Shown: piece after piece, positions 8,957 through 17,501 of the stretch | How positions within the stretch are numbered: the stretch's first letter is position 1 | Layout of the letters: every line of letters begins with the position of its first letter | Source of the DNA: Micromonospora humi | GTDB lineage: Bacteria > Actinomycetota > Actinomycetes > Mycobacteriales > Micromonosporaceae | Assembly (NCBI RefSeq): GCF_900090105.1 | Contig: NZ_FMDM01000010.1 | Span: 62,001 to 126,000 of the forward strand | Length of the DNA stretch: 64,000 nucleotides | Reading direction: 5' to 3' | The notes under the pieces: model-generated | The model's input: only the letters and a program-made list of their open reading frames with translations | What the model was told of the DNA's origin: nothing | Database searches by the model: none | Program-made: the position numbers and the translations under genes

Positions 8957-9010
8957 GGTCATCCTCCACGAGGGCCGACCAGCCGCGCGGCCGCCTCGAT
9001 CTCTAGATAT

Positions 9011-9022
9011 TGATGTTCATCA
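9011..9022. promoter_or_regulatory. Inverted repeat TGATG-TT-CATCA upstream of the lectin-like gene
   Basis: Perfect 5-bp arms around TT lie in a markedly AT-rich patch (8999-9031) 55 bases before the start of the minus-strand lectin-like gene. Candidate operator or promoter region only. Confidence 0.3.
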
Positions 9023-9047
9023 TTACATATGGCGACCACGGCCAGAC

Positions 9048-9076
9048 CGGGTCCGCAGCCGCCGGCCGCGGACCCG
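9048..9076 (-). terminator. Stem-loop downstream of the xylanase gene
   Basis: CGGGTCCGC (9048-9056) pairs perfectly with GCGGACCCG (9068-9076). It lies 34 bases past the xylanase stop on the minus strand and before the next gene on that strand, fitting an intrinsic-type terminator without a T-tract. Confidence 0.5.
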
Positions 9077-9109
9077 CCGGCGTCCGGACACCGCTGGTAT
9101 GGCCCCCGG

Positions 9110-10573
9110 TCAGGGGCTGGTGCAGGAGAGGCTGCCGGGTGCCGCGTTGCTGCTGCCGTTGACCAGGAAGCCGAAGGTGGTCGAGGCGTTCGCGCCGAGG
9201 GACCCGTTGTAGTCGGCGTTGCGCACGCTGACCGTCCCGCTGGTGCCCGTGTTGATGCCGTTCCAGACGTTGGCGATGGTCTGCCCGCCGGCCAGCGTCA
9301 GCCGTACGGTCCAGCCGCTCAGCGCGGTGGAGCCGTTGTTGGCCACGGTGACCTCGCCCTGGAAGCCGCCGCCCCAGCTGTTGACCATGCGGTACGTCGC
9401 GGTGCAGCCACCCGGCTGCCCGGTGCTCGGCGGCGTGGTCGGTGGAGTGGTGGTCGGCGGGACGGTCGTCGGCGCGGTGGTGGTCGGCGGCACTGTCGTC
9501 GGCGGGGTGCTCGTGCCCGGCACCGTGGTGGACGCGGCGTTGAGCGCGTTGAGCACGGCGGTGTACGCCGCCTTGGGGCTGCTGTTGCGGTCGAACAGCA
9601 GGGGATTCTCGTTGCCGCGCCACGAGTCACTGTCGCGGATGCCCCACGTCGTGATGCCCACGCAGCGCGGGACGCTCACGCAGGCCTGGGTCAGGCCCTG
9701 GTACTGGCTGGTCGAGGCGTTGGTGACGTCGACCTCGGTCAGTGCCACGTCCACGTCGAGGGCGGCGAAGCTGGACAGCGTGGTCTGGAAGTTGCCCGGC
9801 AGCGAACTGCCGCCGGTGAAGTGGGTCTGCAGACCGACGCAGTCGACCGGGACGCCGCGGGACTTGAAGTCCTTGATCATGTTGTAGACGCCCTGCGTCT
9901 TGGCGTACGTCCAGTTCTCGATGTTGTAGTCGTTGTAGCACAGCTTCACGCTCGGGTCCGCGGCGCGCGCGGTCCGGAACGCCACCTCGATCCAGTCGTT
10001 GCCGGTCGACTGCAGGTTCGACGACCGCCGGCTGCCGTTCTCGGCGAAGGCCTCGTTCACCACGTCCCAGTAGGCGAGTTTGCCCTTGTAGTGGGCCATC
10101 ACACCGTTGATGTGGTCGATCATGGCGGTGCGCAGGGCACTGCCGCTGAGGCTCCCCCAGAACCTCGGCTGCTGAGCGTGCCAGGCCAGGGTGTGCCCAC
10201 GGACCCGCATGCCGTGCTGGGTGGCCCAGTTGTAGATCGCGTCGCCGGCGCGGAAGTCGAACTGACCCCGGTTGGGCTCGGTCGCGTCGGGCTTCATCTC
10301 GTTGACGGCAGTCATCATGTCGAACTCACGGTTCGCGATGGTCAGGAAGCCCGAGTCGCTGAGACGGTCGCCCCCCATCGCGGCGCCGAAGTATCGGCCG
10401 CTGCGCTCGGCGGCCGCCTTCAGCGTGGTCCCGGGTGGTCCACTGAGGTCGGCACGCGCGAGGGTCGCCACGGCCATCGAGGACACCGCCACCGCCAGGG
10501 CGCAGGCACCGCCGAACAACAGCCGGGCGGCACTCCTGCTGCGACGCCTCGGTCGAGCGGGTACGTCGTTCAT
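9110..10573 (-). CDS. Secreted endo-1,4-beta-xylanase, GH10 + CBM2
   Basis: 487 aa. Residues 1-41 carry a twin-Arg-rich N-region and hydrophobic core of a signal peptide. The GH10 barrel spans ~47-345, with acid/base E174 (DVVNEAF) and nucleophile E280 (ALTEVDV), and the family block HTLAWH at 127-132. A Thr/Pro linker leads to a CBM2 of ~100 residues (CTATYRMVNSWGGGFQGEVTV..) that binds cellulose or xylan. It hydrolyses internal beta-1,4-xylosidic bonds outside the cell. GGAGAAGG is a good ribosome site. The gene is divergent from the esterase-CBM2 gene across an operator-like palindrome, suggesting shared control. Assignment is very secure. Confidence 0.96.
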   Translation of the reverse strand: MNDVPARPRRRSRSAARLLFGGACALAVAVSSMAVATLARADLSGPPGTTLKAAAERSGRYFGAAMGGDRLSDSGFLTIANREFDMMTAVNEMKPDATEPNRGQFDFRAGDAIYNWATQHGMRVRGHTLAWHAQQPRFWGSLSGSALRTAMIDHINGVMAHYKGKLAYWDVVNEAFAENGSRRSSNLQSTGNDWIEVAFRTARAADPSVKLCYNDYNIENWTYAKTQGVYNMIKDFKSRGVPVDCVGLQTHFTGGSSLPGNFQTTLSSFAALDVDVALTEVDVTNASTSQYQGLTQACVSVPRCVGITTWGIRDSDSWRGNENPLLFDRNSSPKAAYTAVLNALNAASTTVPGTSTPPTTVPPTTTAPTTVPPTTTPPTTPPSTGQPGGCTATYRMVNSWGGGFQGEVTVANNGSTALSGWTVRLTLAGGQTIANVWNGINTGTSGTVSVRNADYNGSLGANASTTFGFLVNGSSNAAPGSLSCTSP

Positions 10574-11017
10574 CTCTGCCTTCTCCTCGGTGTTTCGGTC
10601 TGGCCCGTTGCCGCGCGAGGCACGGAACCGGCCGATCGCCGTACGGTCGACGACCGGAGCACCGCGCTCGGTGGACCAGCACGCGCAGACGGCGCCGAGC
10701 CGGCGTCGAGCCGGCCGCGCCCGAATGGGTGATCACCGACCGGCGGCCCGGTCCGCCGGTGGATGGCGTGCGCTCCGCGCCGTACGCCGGCGCGGGATGA
10801 AGCTGCCCTGACGTGATGTTATATCGAACCGGTTCGATCCGCGATAAGCGGTTCCCGACAGTCGGGCGTCACATTGACGGACGTCGCTGCCACGATGATA
10901 GTGGTCGCATCCCGTTCCGCCGGCGCGCGTGAGAGAACCACGTCGGTCGATGCGCGAGCGGCCAACCGCCACCGGCCACCACCGGCAGCGCCGTGGCGTA
11001 CATCCACGGGAGGACGC
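10574..11017. other. Divergent intergenic region, xylanase / esterase
   Basis: 444 bases without a supported gene. The only striking element is the palindrome at 10823-10838, followed by CGATAAG at 10842-10848. The remainder is GC-rich leader sequence. An upstream extension of the esterase frame to 10874 exists but lacks a ribosome site and would hide the signal peptide, so I treat it as noncoding. Confidence 0.6.
10823..10838. promoter_or_regulatory. 16-bp perfect palindrome ATCGAACCGGTTCGAT (putative operator)
   Basis: The two 8-base halves are exact complements with a central CG, the form of LacI-family operators. It is placed between the divergent xylanase (start 10573) and esterase-CBM2 (start 11018) genes, where one bound repressor could control both. 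The cognate regulator is not in the window. Confidence 0.6.
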
Positions 11018-12250
11018 ATGAGACGGACGTCGACGATCTGGGCGGGGCTGGCGGCCCTCGTCCTTCCGGTCACCTCCGTGGTGATGGCGCTCGGCGGGAC
11101 ACCGGCCGACGCCGCGGTCGGCGGCTCCGGCCCCTATCCCGCCGACTACGAGACCTCGGCCACCCTGGCCAACCACACCATCTTCCGACCCCAGACACTC
11201 CCGTCCGAGCGCCTCCCCGTCTTCGTGTGGGGCAACGGCGGCTGTTCGGCCAACGGGCTCTCCCAGGGCAACTTCCTCCGCGAGATCGCGTCCCACGGCT
11301 TCCTCGCCATCGCCAGCGGCGCGCCGAACGGGTCCGGCTCCACCACCTCGCAGATGCTCACCCAGTCCATCGACTGGGCCGTCGCGGAGAACTCCCGGGC
11401 CGGCAGCAAGTACTACAACCGGCTCGATACGTCCAGGATCGCGGTCGCGGGCTTCTCCTGTGGCGGGCTGGAGGCGTACGCCGTCTCCGCCGACCCACGG
11501 GTCACCACGACCGGCATCTTCAGCAGCGGCCTGTTGAACGACGCCGACGACTACCAGCTCCGGCGGTTGACCAAGCCGATCGCCTACTTCATGGGCGGGC
11601 CCAGCGACATCGCCTACCCGAACGGCATGGACGACTGGGGCAAGCTGCCGGCCGGGCTGCCCGCGTTCATGGGCAACCTCAACGTCGGGCACGGCGGCAC
11701 GTACGACCAGCCCAACGGCGGCGAGTTCGGCCGGGTGGCCGTGCTCTACCTCACGTGGCGCCTCAAGGGCGACACCACCGCCGGGCGCACCTTCGTCGGC
11801 GCCGACTGCGGCCTGTGCCACAGCCAGTGGACCGTCCAACAGAAGAACCTGACGCTCGACGACGGCCCGACACCCACCACCCCGCCGCCCACCACTCCCC
11901 CGCCGACCACTCCCCCGCCGACCACTCCCCCGCCGACCACTCCTCCGCCCAGCGGCGGGAGCTGCACCGCGGTCTACGCCGTCCAGGACCAGTGGAACGG
12001 CGGATTCGTCGCCAACGTCACCGTCACCGCCGGCGCCGCCGCGCTCACCGGTTGGCGGGTCACGCTCAACCTGGCCGGCGGAGCATCGATCACCTCGGTG
12101 TGGAACGGCGTCGCCGGCGGCACCAGCGGGACGGTCACCGTCACGAATCAGAGCTACAACGGACGACTGGCCGCCGGCCAGTCCACAAGCTTCGGGTTCC
12201 AGGGCACCGGAACCGGCAACGGGACCACCGCCACCTGCGTCGGAAGCTGA
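11018..12250 (+). CDS. Secreted serine esterase/PHB-depolymerase-like hydrolase + CBM2
   Basis: 410 aa from ATG 11018, preceded by GGGAGG at 8-bp distance. Residues 1-33 form a signal peptide. The alpha/beta-hydrolase domain (~35-280) contains the nucleophile elbow GFSCGG with S147 and an oxyanion-like GNGGCSANG segment at 72-80. A TPPP-repeat linker precedes a C-terminal CBM2 (~310-410). A cellulose-binding secreted esterase next to a xylanase suggests deacetylation of xylan or removal of other esters; the exact substrate is inferred. Catalytic Asp/His positions are not certain from inspection. Confidence 0.82.
   Translation: MRRTSTIWAGLAALVLPVTSVVMALGGTPADAAVGGSGPYPADYETSATLANHTIFRPQTLPSERLPVFVWGNGGCSANGLSQGNFLREIASHGFLAIASGAPNGSGSTTSQMLTQSIDWAVAENSRAGSKYYNRLDTSRIAVAGFSCGGLEAYAVSADPRVTTTGIFSSGLLNDADDYQLRRLTKPIAYFMGGPSDIAYPNGMDDWGKLPAGLPAFMGNLNVGHGGTYDQPNGGEFGRVAVLYLTWRLKGDTTAGRTFVGADCGLCHSQWTVQQKNLTLDDGPTPTTPPPTTPPPTTPPPTTPPPTTPPPSGGSCTAVYAVQDQWNGGFVANVTVTAGAAALTGWRVTLNLAGGASITSVWNGVAGGTSGTVTVTNQSYNGRLAAGQSTSFGFQGTGTGNGTTATCVGS
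11877..11948 (+). repeat. 15-bp tandem repeat encoding the TPPPT linker
   Basis: About four and a half copies of a 15-base unit (accactcccccgccg) encode Thr/Pro pentads between the esterase and CBM2 domains. Copies are almost identical in DNA, so slippage could vary linker length between strains. Confidence 0.8.
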
Positions 12251-12286
12251 CACCCGGCGGCGCCGGCCGAGCTCGTCACGGCAGGG

Positions 12287-13780
12287 TCACGCGGAATTGC
12301 GCCACTTGCGGCCGTGCCGGCCGATGAGCCGGTCGGCGTCGGTCGGGCCCCAGGAGGCGGCCTCGTAGGTGGGGATCGGCGAGTTGTCCTTCTCCCAGTA
12401 CTCGATGATCGGGTCGACGATCCGCCAGCACTGCTGCACCTCGTCGCTGCGAATGAAGAGTGACGCGTCACCGATCAGCGCGTCCAGGAGCAGACGCTCG
12501 TACGCCTCCGGGGACTCCTCGACGAACGTCTGGTCGTAGGAGAACTCCATGGTGGCCGTGCGGACCCGGAAGGAGTGACCCGGCACCTTGGCACCGAAGC
12601 GCAGCGAGATGCCCTCGTTCGGCTGGATCCGCAGGATCAGCGCGTCGGCTTCCAGGCCGGTGAGCTGGTCGGTCGGGATCGGCAGGTGCGGTGGCCGCTG
12701 GAACTGCAGCGCCACCTCGGTGAGCCGGGCCGGCAGGCGCTTGCCGGTGCGCACGTAGAACGGCACCCCGGCCCACCGCCAGTTGTCCACGTTGAGCCGC
12801 ATCGCGGCGTAGGTCTCGGTCCGTGACAGCGGGTCGACGCCGGCCTCCTCCCGGTAGCCGGCCATCAGCTCCTCGCGGGTGCCGCCGCGGGTGTACTGCC
12901 CACGGACCGCGGCCTCGGCGATGTCCCGGTCGGTGGGGAGCCGGATCGCCTGCAGCAGCTTCACCTTCTCGTTGCGCAGGCCCTCGGCCTCGAACGACGC
13001 CGGCGGCTCCATCAGTGCCAGCGCGAGGACCTGCAGCACATGGTTCTGCACGATGTCCCGCATCGCGCCGGCGTCCTCGTAGAAGCCGCCGCGCGAACCG
13101 ACGCCCAGGGTCTCCGCGACGGTGATCTGCACGTGGTCGACCCAGGAGCGATCCCAGATGGGCTGGAAGATCGAGTTCGCGAAGCGCAGCGCCAGCACGT
13201 TCTGGACGGTGTCCTTGCCCAGATAATGGTCGATGCGAAAGACCTGGCGCTCGTCGAACGCGCCGTGCACGACACCGTCGAGCTCGCGGGCCGTGACCAG
13301 GTCGCGACCGTACGGCTTCTCGATGACCAGACGGGAGAAGGACCCCTCGCGCGGCTGGTTCAGCCCGACCCCGGCCAACCCGTTGATCACCGGCTCGAAC
13401 GCCCCGGCCGGGGTCGACAGGTAGAAGAGCCGGTTGCCGGACGTGCCCCGCTGCGCGTCCAACTCGTCGAGCGTCGCCACGAGCCGCTTGTAGGTCTCCG
13501 GGTCGTCGTAGCCGCCGGCCACGTACCGCACGCCGCCCCGGAGCTGGCGCTTGCTGGCGAGCGTGCGCCCACCGAGCGCGCTCTCGGCGAACTGCTCGTC
13601 CGTCATCGGGGTACGCGCCACGCCGACCAGCGCGAACTGGTCCGGCAGCCGCTCGTGCCGCGCGAGGCTCTCGACCGCCGGCAGCAGCTTTCGCCGGGTC
13701 AGGTCACCGGAGGCGCCGAAGATCACCAGCGTGGCAGGCGGGGCACTCCGCTCCTGGATGAGCTGAGTCGCGTGGTCCAT
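12287..13780 (-). CDS. zwf: Glucose-6-phosphate 1-dehydrogenase
   Basis: 497 aa. Start ATG 13780 was chosen because GGAGG lies 9 bases upstream and the family N-terminus follows; longer in-frame starts add a non-conserved Arg/Pro-rich stretch. The coenzyme loop FGASGDLTRRKL is at residues 21-32 and the active-site block RIDHYLGKD with the catalytic His is conserved. It oxidises glucose-6-phosphate to 6-phosphogluconolactone, producing NADPH in the oxidative pentose phosphate pathway. It is not clustered here with tal, opcA or pgl as in the main actinomycete zwf operon, so it may be a second copy. Length is normal. Confidence 0.95.
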   Translation of the reverse strand: MDHATQLIQERSAPPATLVIFGASGDLTRRKLLPAVESLARHERLPDQFALVGVARTPMTDEQFAESALGGRTLASKRQLRGGVRYVAGGYDDPETYKRLVATLDELDAQRGTSGNRLFYLSTPAGAFEPVINGLAGVGLNQPREGSFSRLVIEKPYGRDLVTARELDGVVHGAFDERQVFRIDHYLGKDTVQNVLALRFANSIFQPIWDRSWVDHVQITVAETLGVGSRGGFYEDAGAMRDIVQNHVLQVLALALMEPPASFEAEGLRNEKVKLLQAIRLPTDRDIAEAAVRGQYTRGGTREELMAGYREEAGVDPLSRTETYAAMRLNVDNWRWAGVPFYVRTGKRLPARLTEVALQFQRPPHLPIPTDQLTGLEADALILRIQPNEGISLRFGAKVPGHSFRVRTATMEFSYDQTFVEESPEAYERLLLDALIGDASLFIRSDEVQQCWRIVDPIIEYWEKDNSPIPTYEAASWGPTDADRLIGRHGRKWRNSA

Positions 13781-14095
13781 GGTCTGCGTTCCTCCGGGCA
13801 TCAGGGGTGTCGGGTCGGGTGGCGCGGGGCTGTCGTGCCGGGACTCGTGCGGCTGTTGCGGTCGTGTCCGGAACCACGCTACTGGCCGCTCGGTCCCGGA
13901 GCTCGAGCGTCGCACGCCGGCCCGACGGATGGGCGGCTCGGCGGCGGCCCCATGCGCTCCGTCGCCGGGCCCCACCCGCCCGGTGCGTGCCACACCACCC
14001 GGCGATTGAGCAGGTCACGGGCGGGGTAGTGGCCCTTCTCGCGGAAGATCAATCGGCGGCCGGTCCCGGCCCGCCCGGCAAGAGGGGTACCACCG
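13781..14095. other. Divergent intergenic region, zwf / FUSC protein
   Basis: 315 bases carrying both promoters. I see no convincing inverted repeat, small ORF with ribosome site or RNA gene in it. Confidence 0.5.
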
Positions 14096-15199
14096 GTGCG
14101 AAACTGGGGGCGCGACGCCGTCGCGCGGTTGCGGGGCGACGGGATGACCGTGGTCGAGCTGACCGCCGCGGCCGCGGTCGCCTGGATCGTGGCGGCGGTG
14201 GTCATCCGTCACCCGGACCCGTTCTACGCGCCGACCGCCGCGCTCGTCGTGCTCGGCGAGTCCCGCGGGCGGCGACTGCGGCAGACCGTCGAGATCCTGC
14301 TCGCCGTGGCCGCCGCCGTGCTCGTCGCGGAGCTGCTGGTGTACGCGCTGGGCCCGGGCACCGGCACGGTCCTGCTGGTGCTGGTGCTGACCACCACGAC
14401 CCTCGTGGTGATCGGCGCCCGCCGCGCCCTGGTCGTGCAGGCCACCGTCTCGGCCATGTACCTGGTCGTGGTCGCCGCGCCGCACGGGACGCTGATGCCG
14501 TTCCGCTTCGTCGACGCGCTCATCGGCGGCGCGGTGGCGCTGGCCGCCAGCCAACTGATGGCCGCCCGGGACCCGCTGGCGCCGCTGGTGGCGCAGGCCC
14601 GACGCAGCTACACCGACCTGGCCGACCTGCTCGAGGAGGTGAGCGCGGCCCTGCGGGGCTGTGACGAGGACGCCGCCCGCACCGCGCTGGAGCAGGCCCG
14701 GCAGGTGGACAACTGCGTCGCCGAGATGCAGGCCGCCGTGCTCGCCACCGGTGAGACGCTGCGGCTGGGGCTGCGCCGCCGGCACTTGGGCAAGCTCGTC
14801 GAGGTGGAGGCGACGCTGCGGCAGCTCGACTACGCCGCCCGCAACATCCGGGTGCTGGCCCGCGCCGGTGTGACGCTGACCCGTCGGCACACCGCCACGC
14901 CGCCCGAGCTGGCCGCCGCGATCGGTGCGCTGACCACCGCCGTACGCTCGGCCGGGGAGGCTCTGGCCAGCGACCTCGGCGGCGCCGACGCCGACCGGCA
15001 CGCCCAGCAGGCCGACGCGGCGGCCCTGGAGGCGGTCCGGATCGCCGCGGGCCTGCTGCGGACCGATCCGCCGCTCCCGGTCACCATGATCGTCGGGCAG
15101 ATCCGGGCCACCGCGATCGACCTGCTGCGCGGCGTCGGCCACGACGACGTGACGGTGCTGGACCGGGTGGACGAGGCACTCGGGTTGAGCCGGGCGTGA
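14096..15199 (+). CDS. FUSC-family membrane protein (aromatic acid exporter-like)
   Basis: 367 aa from a GTG start. The first ~160 residues hold four to five membrane helices, including TVVELTAAAAVAWIVAAVVI, TVEILLAVAAAVLVAELLVY, GTVLLVLVLTTTTLVVIGA and the PFRFVDALIGGAVALAAS segment typical of the FUSC/ArAE (fusaric acid resistance, YccS/AaeB) family. The C-terminal half is a soluble alpha-helical domain, probably coiled. Family members export aromatic acids or affect envelope homeostasis; the substrate is unknown. Divergent from zwf with no partner genes. Confidence 0.75.
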   Translation: MRNWGRDAVARLRGDGMTVVELTAAAAVAWIVAAVVIRHPDPFYAPTAALVVLGESRGRRLRQTVEILLAVAAAVLVAELLVYALGPGTGTVLLVLVLTTTTLVVIGARRALVVQATVSAMYLVVVAAPHGTLMPFRFVDALIGGAVALAASQLMAARDPLAPLVAQARRSYTDLADLLEEVSAALRGCDEDAARTALEQARQVDNCVAEMQAAVLATGETLRLGLRRRHLGKLVEVEATLRQLDYAARNIRVLARAGVTLTRRHTATPPELAAAIGALTTAVRSAGEALASDLGGADADRHAQQADAAALEAVRIAAGLLRTDPPLPVTMIVGQIRATAIDLLRGVGHDDVTVLDRVDEALGLSRA

Positions 15200-15305
15200 C
15201 GCCGGGGTCTGGCTCGGCGTCGACGCGCCCCGCGCACAGGCGCTGTCGTGGTTTCCCGGCGCCCTGCTGGACCCGGCCGTTCGCGGCGAGCTCACCTCCG
15301 GCGGC

Positions 15306-16145
15306 CTACGGTTTGCGGGCGAGGAGTCCGACGAAGGTGTGGTAGGTGTCGGTCTGCTGCGGCGCGGACGTGCCCGGATCCGGACGCCACTCGGCCAGCG
15401 GCACCAGCCCCGGCTCCAGCAGCGTCAGCCCGTCGGCGAAGGCGATGATCTCCTCGTCGGTACGCCAGCGGCCGGTGCCCAGCGACTCGTTGAAGACCCG
15501 CTCGACCTCGCGTGCCTTGCGGGAACCTTCCGGGTCCCGCTCGCCCGGATCGCGGAAGTGCGAGATCGCCACGTAGCTGCCCGACGGCAGCGCGTCGATC
15601 AACTCCGCCGACACCGCTCGCGGCTCCTCGTCGTCGCCGAGGTGGTGCAGGATCGCGAAGAGCAACAACCCGATCGGCCGGTCGAAGTCGAGGAACCGGC
15701 GGACGTCCGGATCGTCGAGGATCTCCTGGGGCCGCCGGATGTCGGCCTGGATCACCGTCGCGGTGCCCTCCGCGGCGAGCAGGGCCCGCCCGTGCGTCAG
15801 GACGATCGGGTCGTTGTCCACGTACACCACCCGGGCGCTCGGGTTGTGCTCCGTGGCGACCTCGTGCACGTTGCCCTGCGTGGGCAGCCCGGACCCGATG
15901 TCGAGGAACTGGTCGATGCCGGCCTCGGTGACGAGGAAGCGGATCACCCGGCGCAGGAAGGCCCGATTCGCCTGGCCGGCCGCCGGCCCGTCCGGGGTGA
16001 TCCGCAGGGCGTGCTCGGCGACCTTCCGGTCGACCTCGAAGTTGTCCTTGCCGCCCAGGAAGTAGTCGTAGACCCGGGCCACGCTGGGAACGGTGAGGTC
16101 GATTCCGGGGGGTGCGGCCTTGTCGCGGGTCACTGGCATCTCCAT
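15306..16145 (-). CDS. SAM-dependent methyltransferase, DUF574 family
   Basis: 279 aa. Signature blocks of this actinobacterial family are all present: PSVARVYDYFLGGKDNFEVDR near the start, FLRRVIRFL, the SAM-binding FLDIGSGLPTQGNVHEVA, VVYVDNDPIVLTHGRALL, and the closing DTYHTFVGLLARKP (each described from its ends). Dozens of paralogues occur per actinomycete genome; substrates are mostly unknown. Start 16145 (ATG, then a second ATG two codons on) precedes the conserved region; no strong ribosome site is visible. The frame is open further upstream but is not family-like there. Confidence 0.88.
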   Translation of the reverse strand: MEMPVTRDKAAPPGIDLTVPSVARVYDYFLGGKDNFEVDRKVAEHALRITPDGPAAGQANRAFLRRVIRFLVTEAGIDQFLDIGSGLPTQGNVHEVATEHNPSARVVYVDNDPIVLTHGRALLAAEGTATVIQADIRRPQEILDDPDVRRFLDFDRPIGLLLFAILHHLGDDEEPRAVSAELIDALPSGSYVAISHFRDPGERDPEGSRKAREVERVFNESLGTGRWRTDEEIIAFADGLTLLEPGLVPLAEWRPDPGTSAPQQTDTYHTFVGLLARKP

Positions 16146-16485
16146 CCGATTCTGATCAGCGCACCGGGGCCGGTGGGCGGTTCCGGACTCCGTCCCGGAG
16201 TGTAGCGACCGGACGGTGTGGACGGTCGCCCCGTTGGTACCGCTCCCAGCGGATCGGCCCCGCGACCAGGAAGCACGCCGAATGGCGGTGACGGCGTGTC
16301 GGCCACCGTCAGCCCGGCGGTCTGTGCCGAGGGCCGGGGCGAGCGGCGGCGCCCGGTAGAACCGGCCCGGGGGCGAACCCGCCGACCGGGCGATCAGCCA
16401 CCGCGAACCCGGGCCCACCGACCGTTGACATCGATGCGGTCCGCTGACACAGTCCGGGCCGGTGACTACACCGGGGGAGGTCGCG
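16146..16485. other. Divergent intergenic region, DUF574 methyltransferase / YcaO remnant
   Basis: 340 GC-rich bases. The only clear element is a strong ribosome site (GGGGGAGG, 16473-16480) five bases before GTG 16486, the likely start of the YcaO fragment. No other gene or repeat is apparent. Confidence 0.5.
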
Positions 16486-17281
16486 GTGCCGTTCCGATCC
16501 GTGCCCCCGGAGTACGCCCTCGCGACCGCCTCGGCCGAGATCGACCGGCTCGGCCTCACGGCACGAGCGGTGGCCCTCGGCCCGGCCGCCTCGCCGACCA
16601 TGCGCGTCGCGTTGTTCCGGGACGGGGCACGGGTCGCCGTGGGCGCGGGGAAGGGAGCGGGCCCGCAGGGCGCGGCGAGCGCGTACTTCGAGGCCCTGGA
16701 GCGCCATCTCATGTCGGCTCGGGACAACCGCCGATGGAGTACGGACGCCACCGGACTCCTGCCGGCGAGCGTCGTGGCCGGTCAGTCCGCCCTGGAGCCC
16801 GACCTGGTCGTGCGGCGGTGGGCGACGGAGTTTCCGGACTCCGTCGCGGCGTGCGCCGCGTACGGCGAGGTCCGTTATCCCACCTTCCTCACCGACCCGC
16901 GCTACCACCGGTGGCCGGTGCCGGGTGACGACGTCCGGCCGTACCGCGGTCTGCTGCGGTACTCGTCGAGTCTGGGCACCGCGGCCGGCGTCGACCTGGC
17001 GGAGGCCGTCTATCACGGCCTCTGCGAGCTGATCGAACACGACGGGCTCGGACAGGCTCTGCTCCGTTGGTACGTCGCCGGAGTGCCGGACGTCGACCTC
17101 GTGCCGGTCGAGGGCCTGCCGGACGGGCTGCGGGCGCTGCACGCGCAGGCCGTACGGGCAGCCGGCGCACCCGTACATCTGCTCGACGTCACGACCGACC
17201 TGGAGGTGCCGGTGTACCTGGCGCTCAGCCCGGCGGCCGGCGGCGAACCGACCCGGCTCGGGGCCGGCGCGTCGCTCTGGG
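16486..17281 (+). pseudogene. YcaO-domain cyclodehydratase-like gene, 3'-truncated
   Basis: About 265 residues of a YcaO protein. The ATP/Mg motif SAYFEALER and the second motif HGLCELIEHDG are intact, as is the SSSLGTAAG loop. The similarity stops at LGAGASL, where the conserved third motif (the late Glu/Gln helix and the HxD/PxPxP C-terminus) should follow. From 17282 the DNA instead encodes an MFS transporter tail in another frame, so the YcaO frame runs out of frame to a stop at 17481. YcaO enzymes activate peptide amides with ATP to form azolines, thioamides or amidines in RiPP pathways. Without its C-terminal half this copy is probably inactive. A GTG at 16462 is an alternative start. 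Confidence 0.75.
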
Positions 17282-17476
17282 CTGCAGGGCCGCGTCAACA
17301 CCACCGGGCGCATGCTGGCCTGGGGCGGTACGCCGTTCGGCGCGTTGCTCGGCGGGCTGGTCGCGGACACCTCCGGTGCCCGGGTCGCGTACCTGGTGCT
17401 GGCGCTTCCCGTCGTGCTCAGCCTCGCCCTGGTGCTCGCCTCGCCGGTGCGCGGTCTCCGCGTCACGGTCGGTTGA
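17282..17476 (+). pseudogene. MFS transporter, 3'-terminal remnant
   Basis: In frame with CTG 17282 the DNA reads LQGRVNTTGRML, then AWGGTPFGALLGGLVAD and a hydrophobic helix VAYLVLALPVVLSLALVLA, ending in TGA at 17474-17476. This is the typical end of a drug-efflux MFS protein of the enterobactin-exporter/tetracycline type (cytoplasmic loop LQGRVN followed by TM11-12). Nothing upstream in this frame looks like the rest of the transporter. It abuts the broken YcaO gene, so an internal deletion fusing two co-oriented genes is the simplest explanation. Confidence 0.7.
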
Positions 17477-17501
17477 CGTGACGGTGAACCCGGGTGGCGG
17501 G

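Noticed and set aside
10823..10838. Possible LexA (SOS) box
   Set aside because: Actinobacterial SOS boxes need GAAC-N4-GTTC; here and at 6299 the spacing is two bases.
11877..11948. CRISPR-like short repeats
   Set aside because: They are in-frame codon repeats for a Thr/Pro linker, without spacers.
17282..17287. PstI site at the YcaO/MFS join as proof of a cloning chimera
   Set aside because: A six-base site is frequent in GC-rich DNA and the join may be a natural deletion; only read data can tell.
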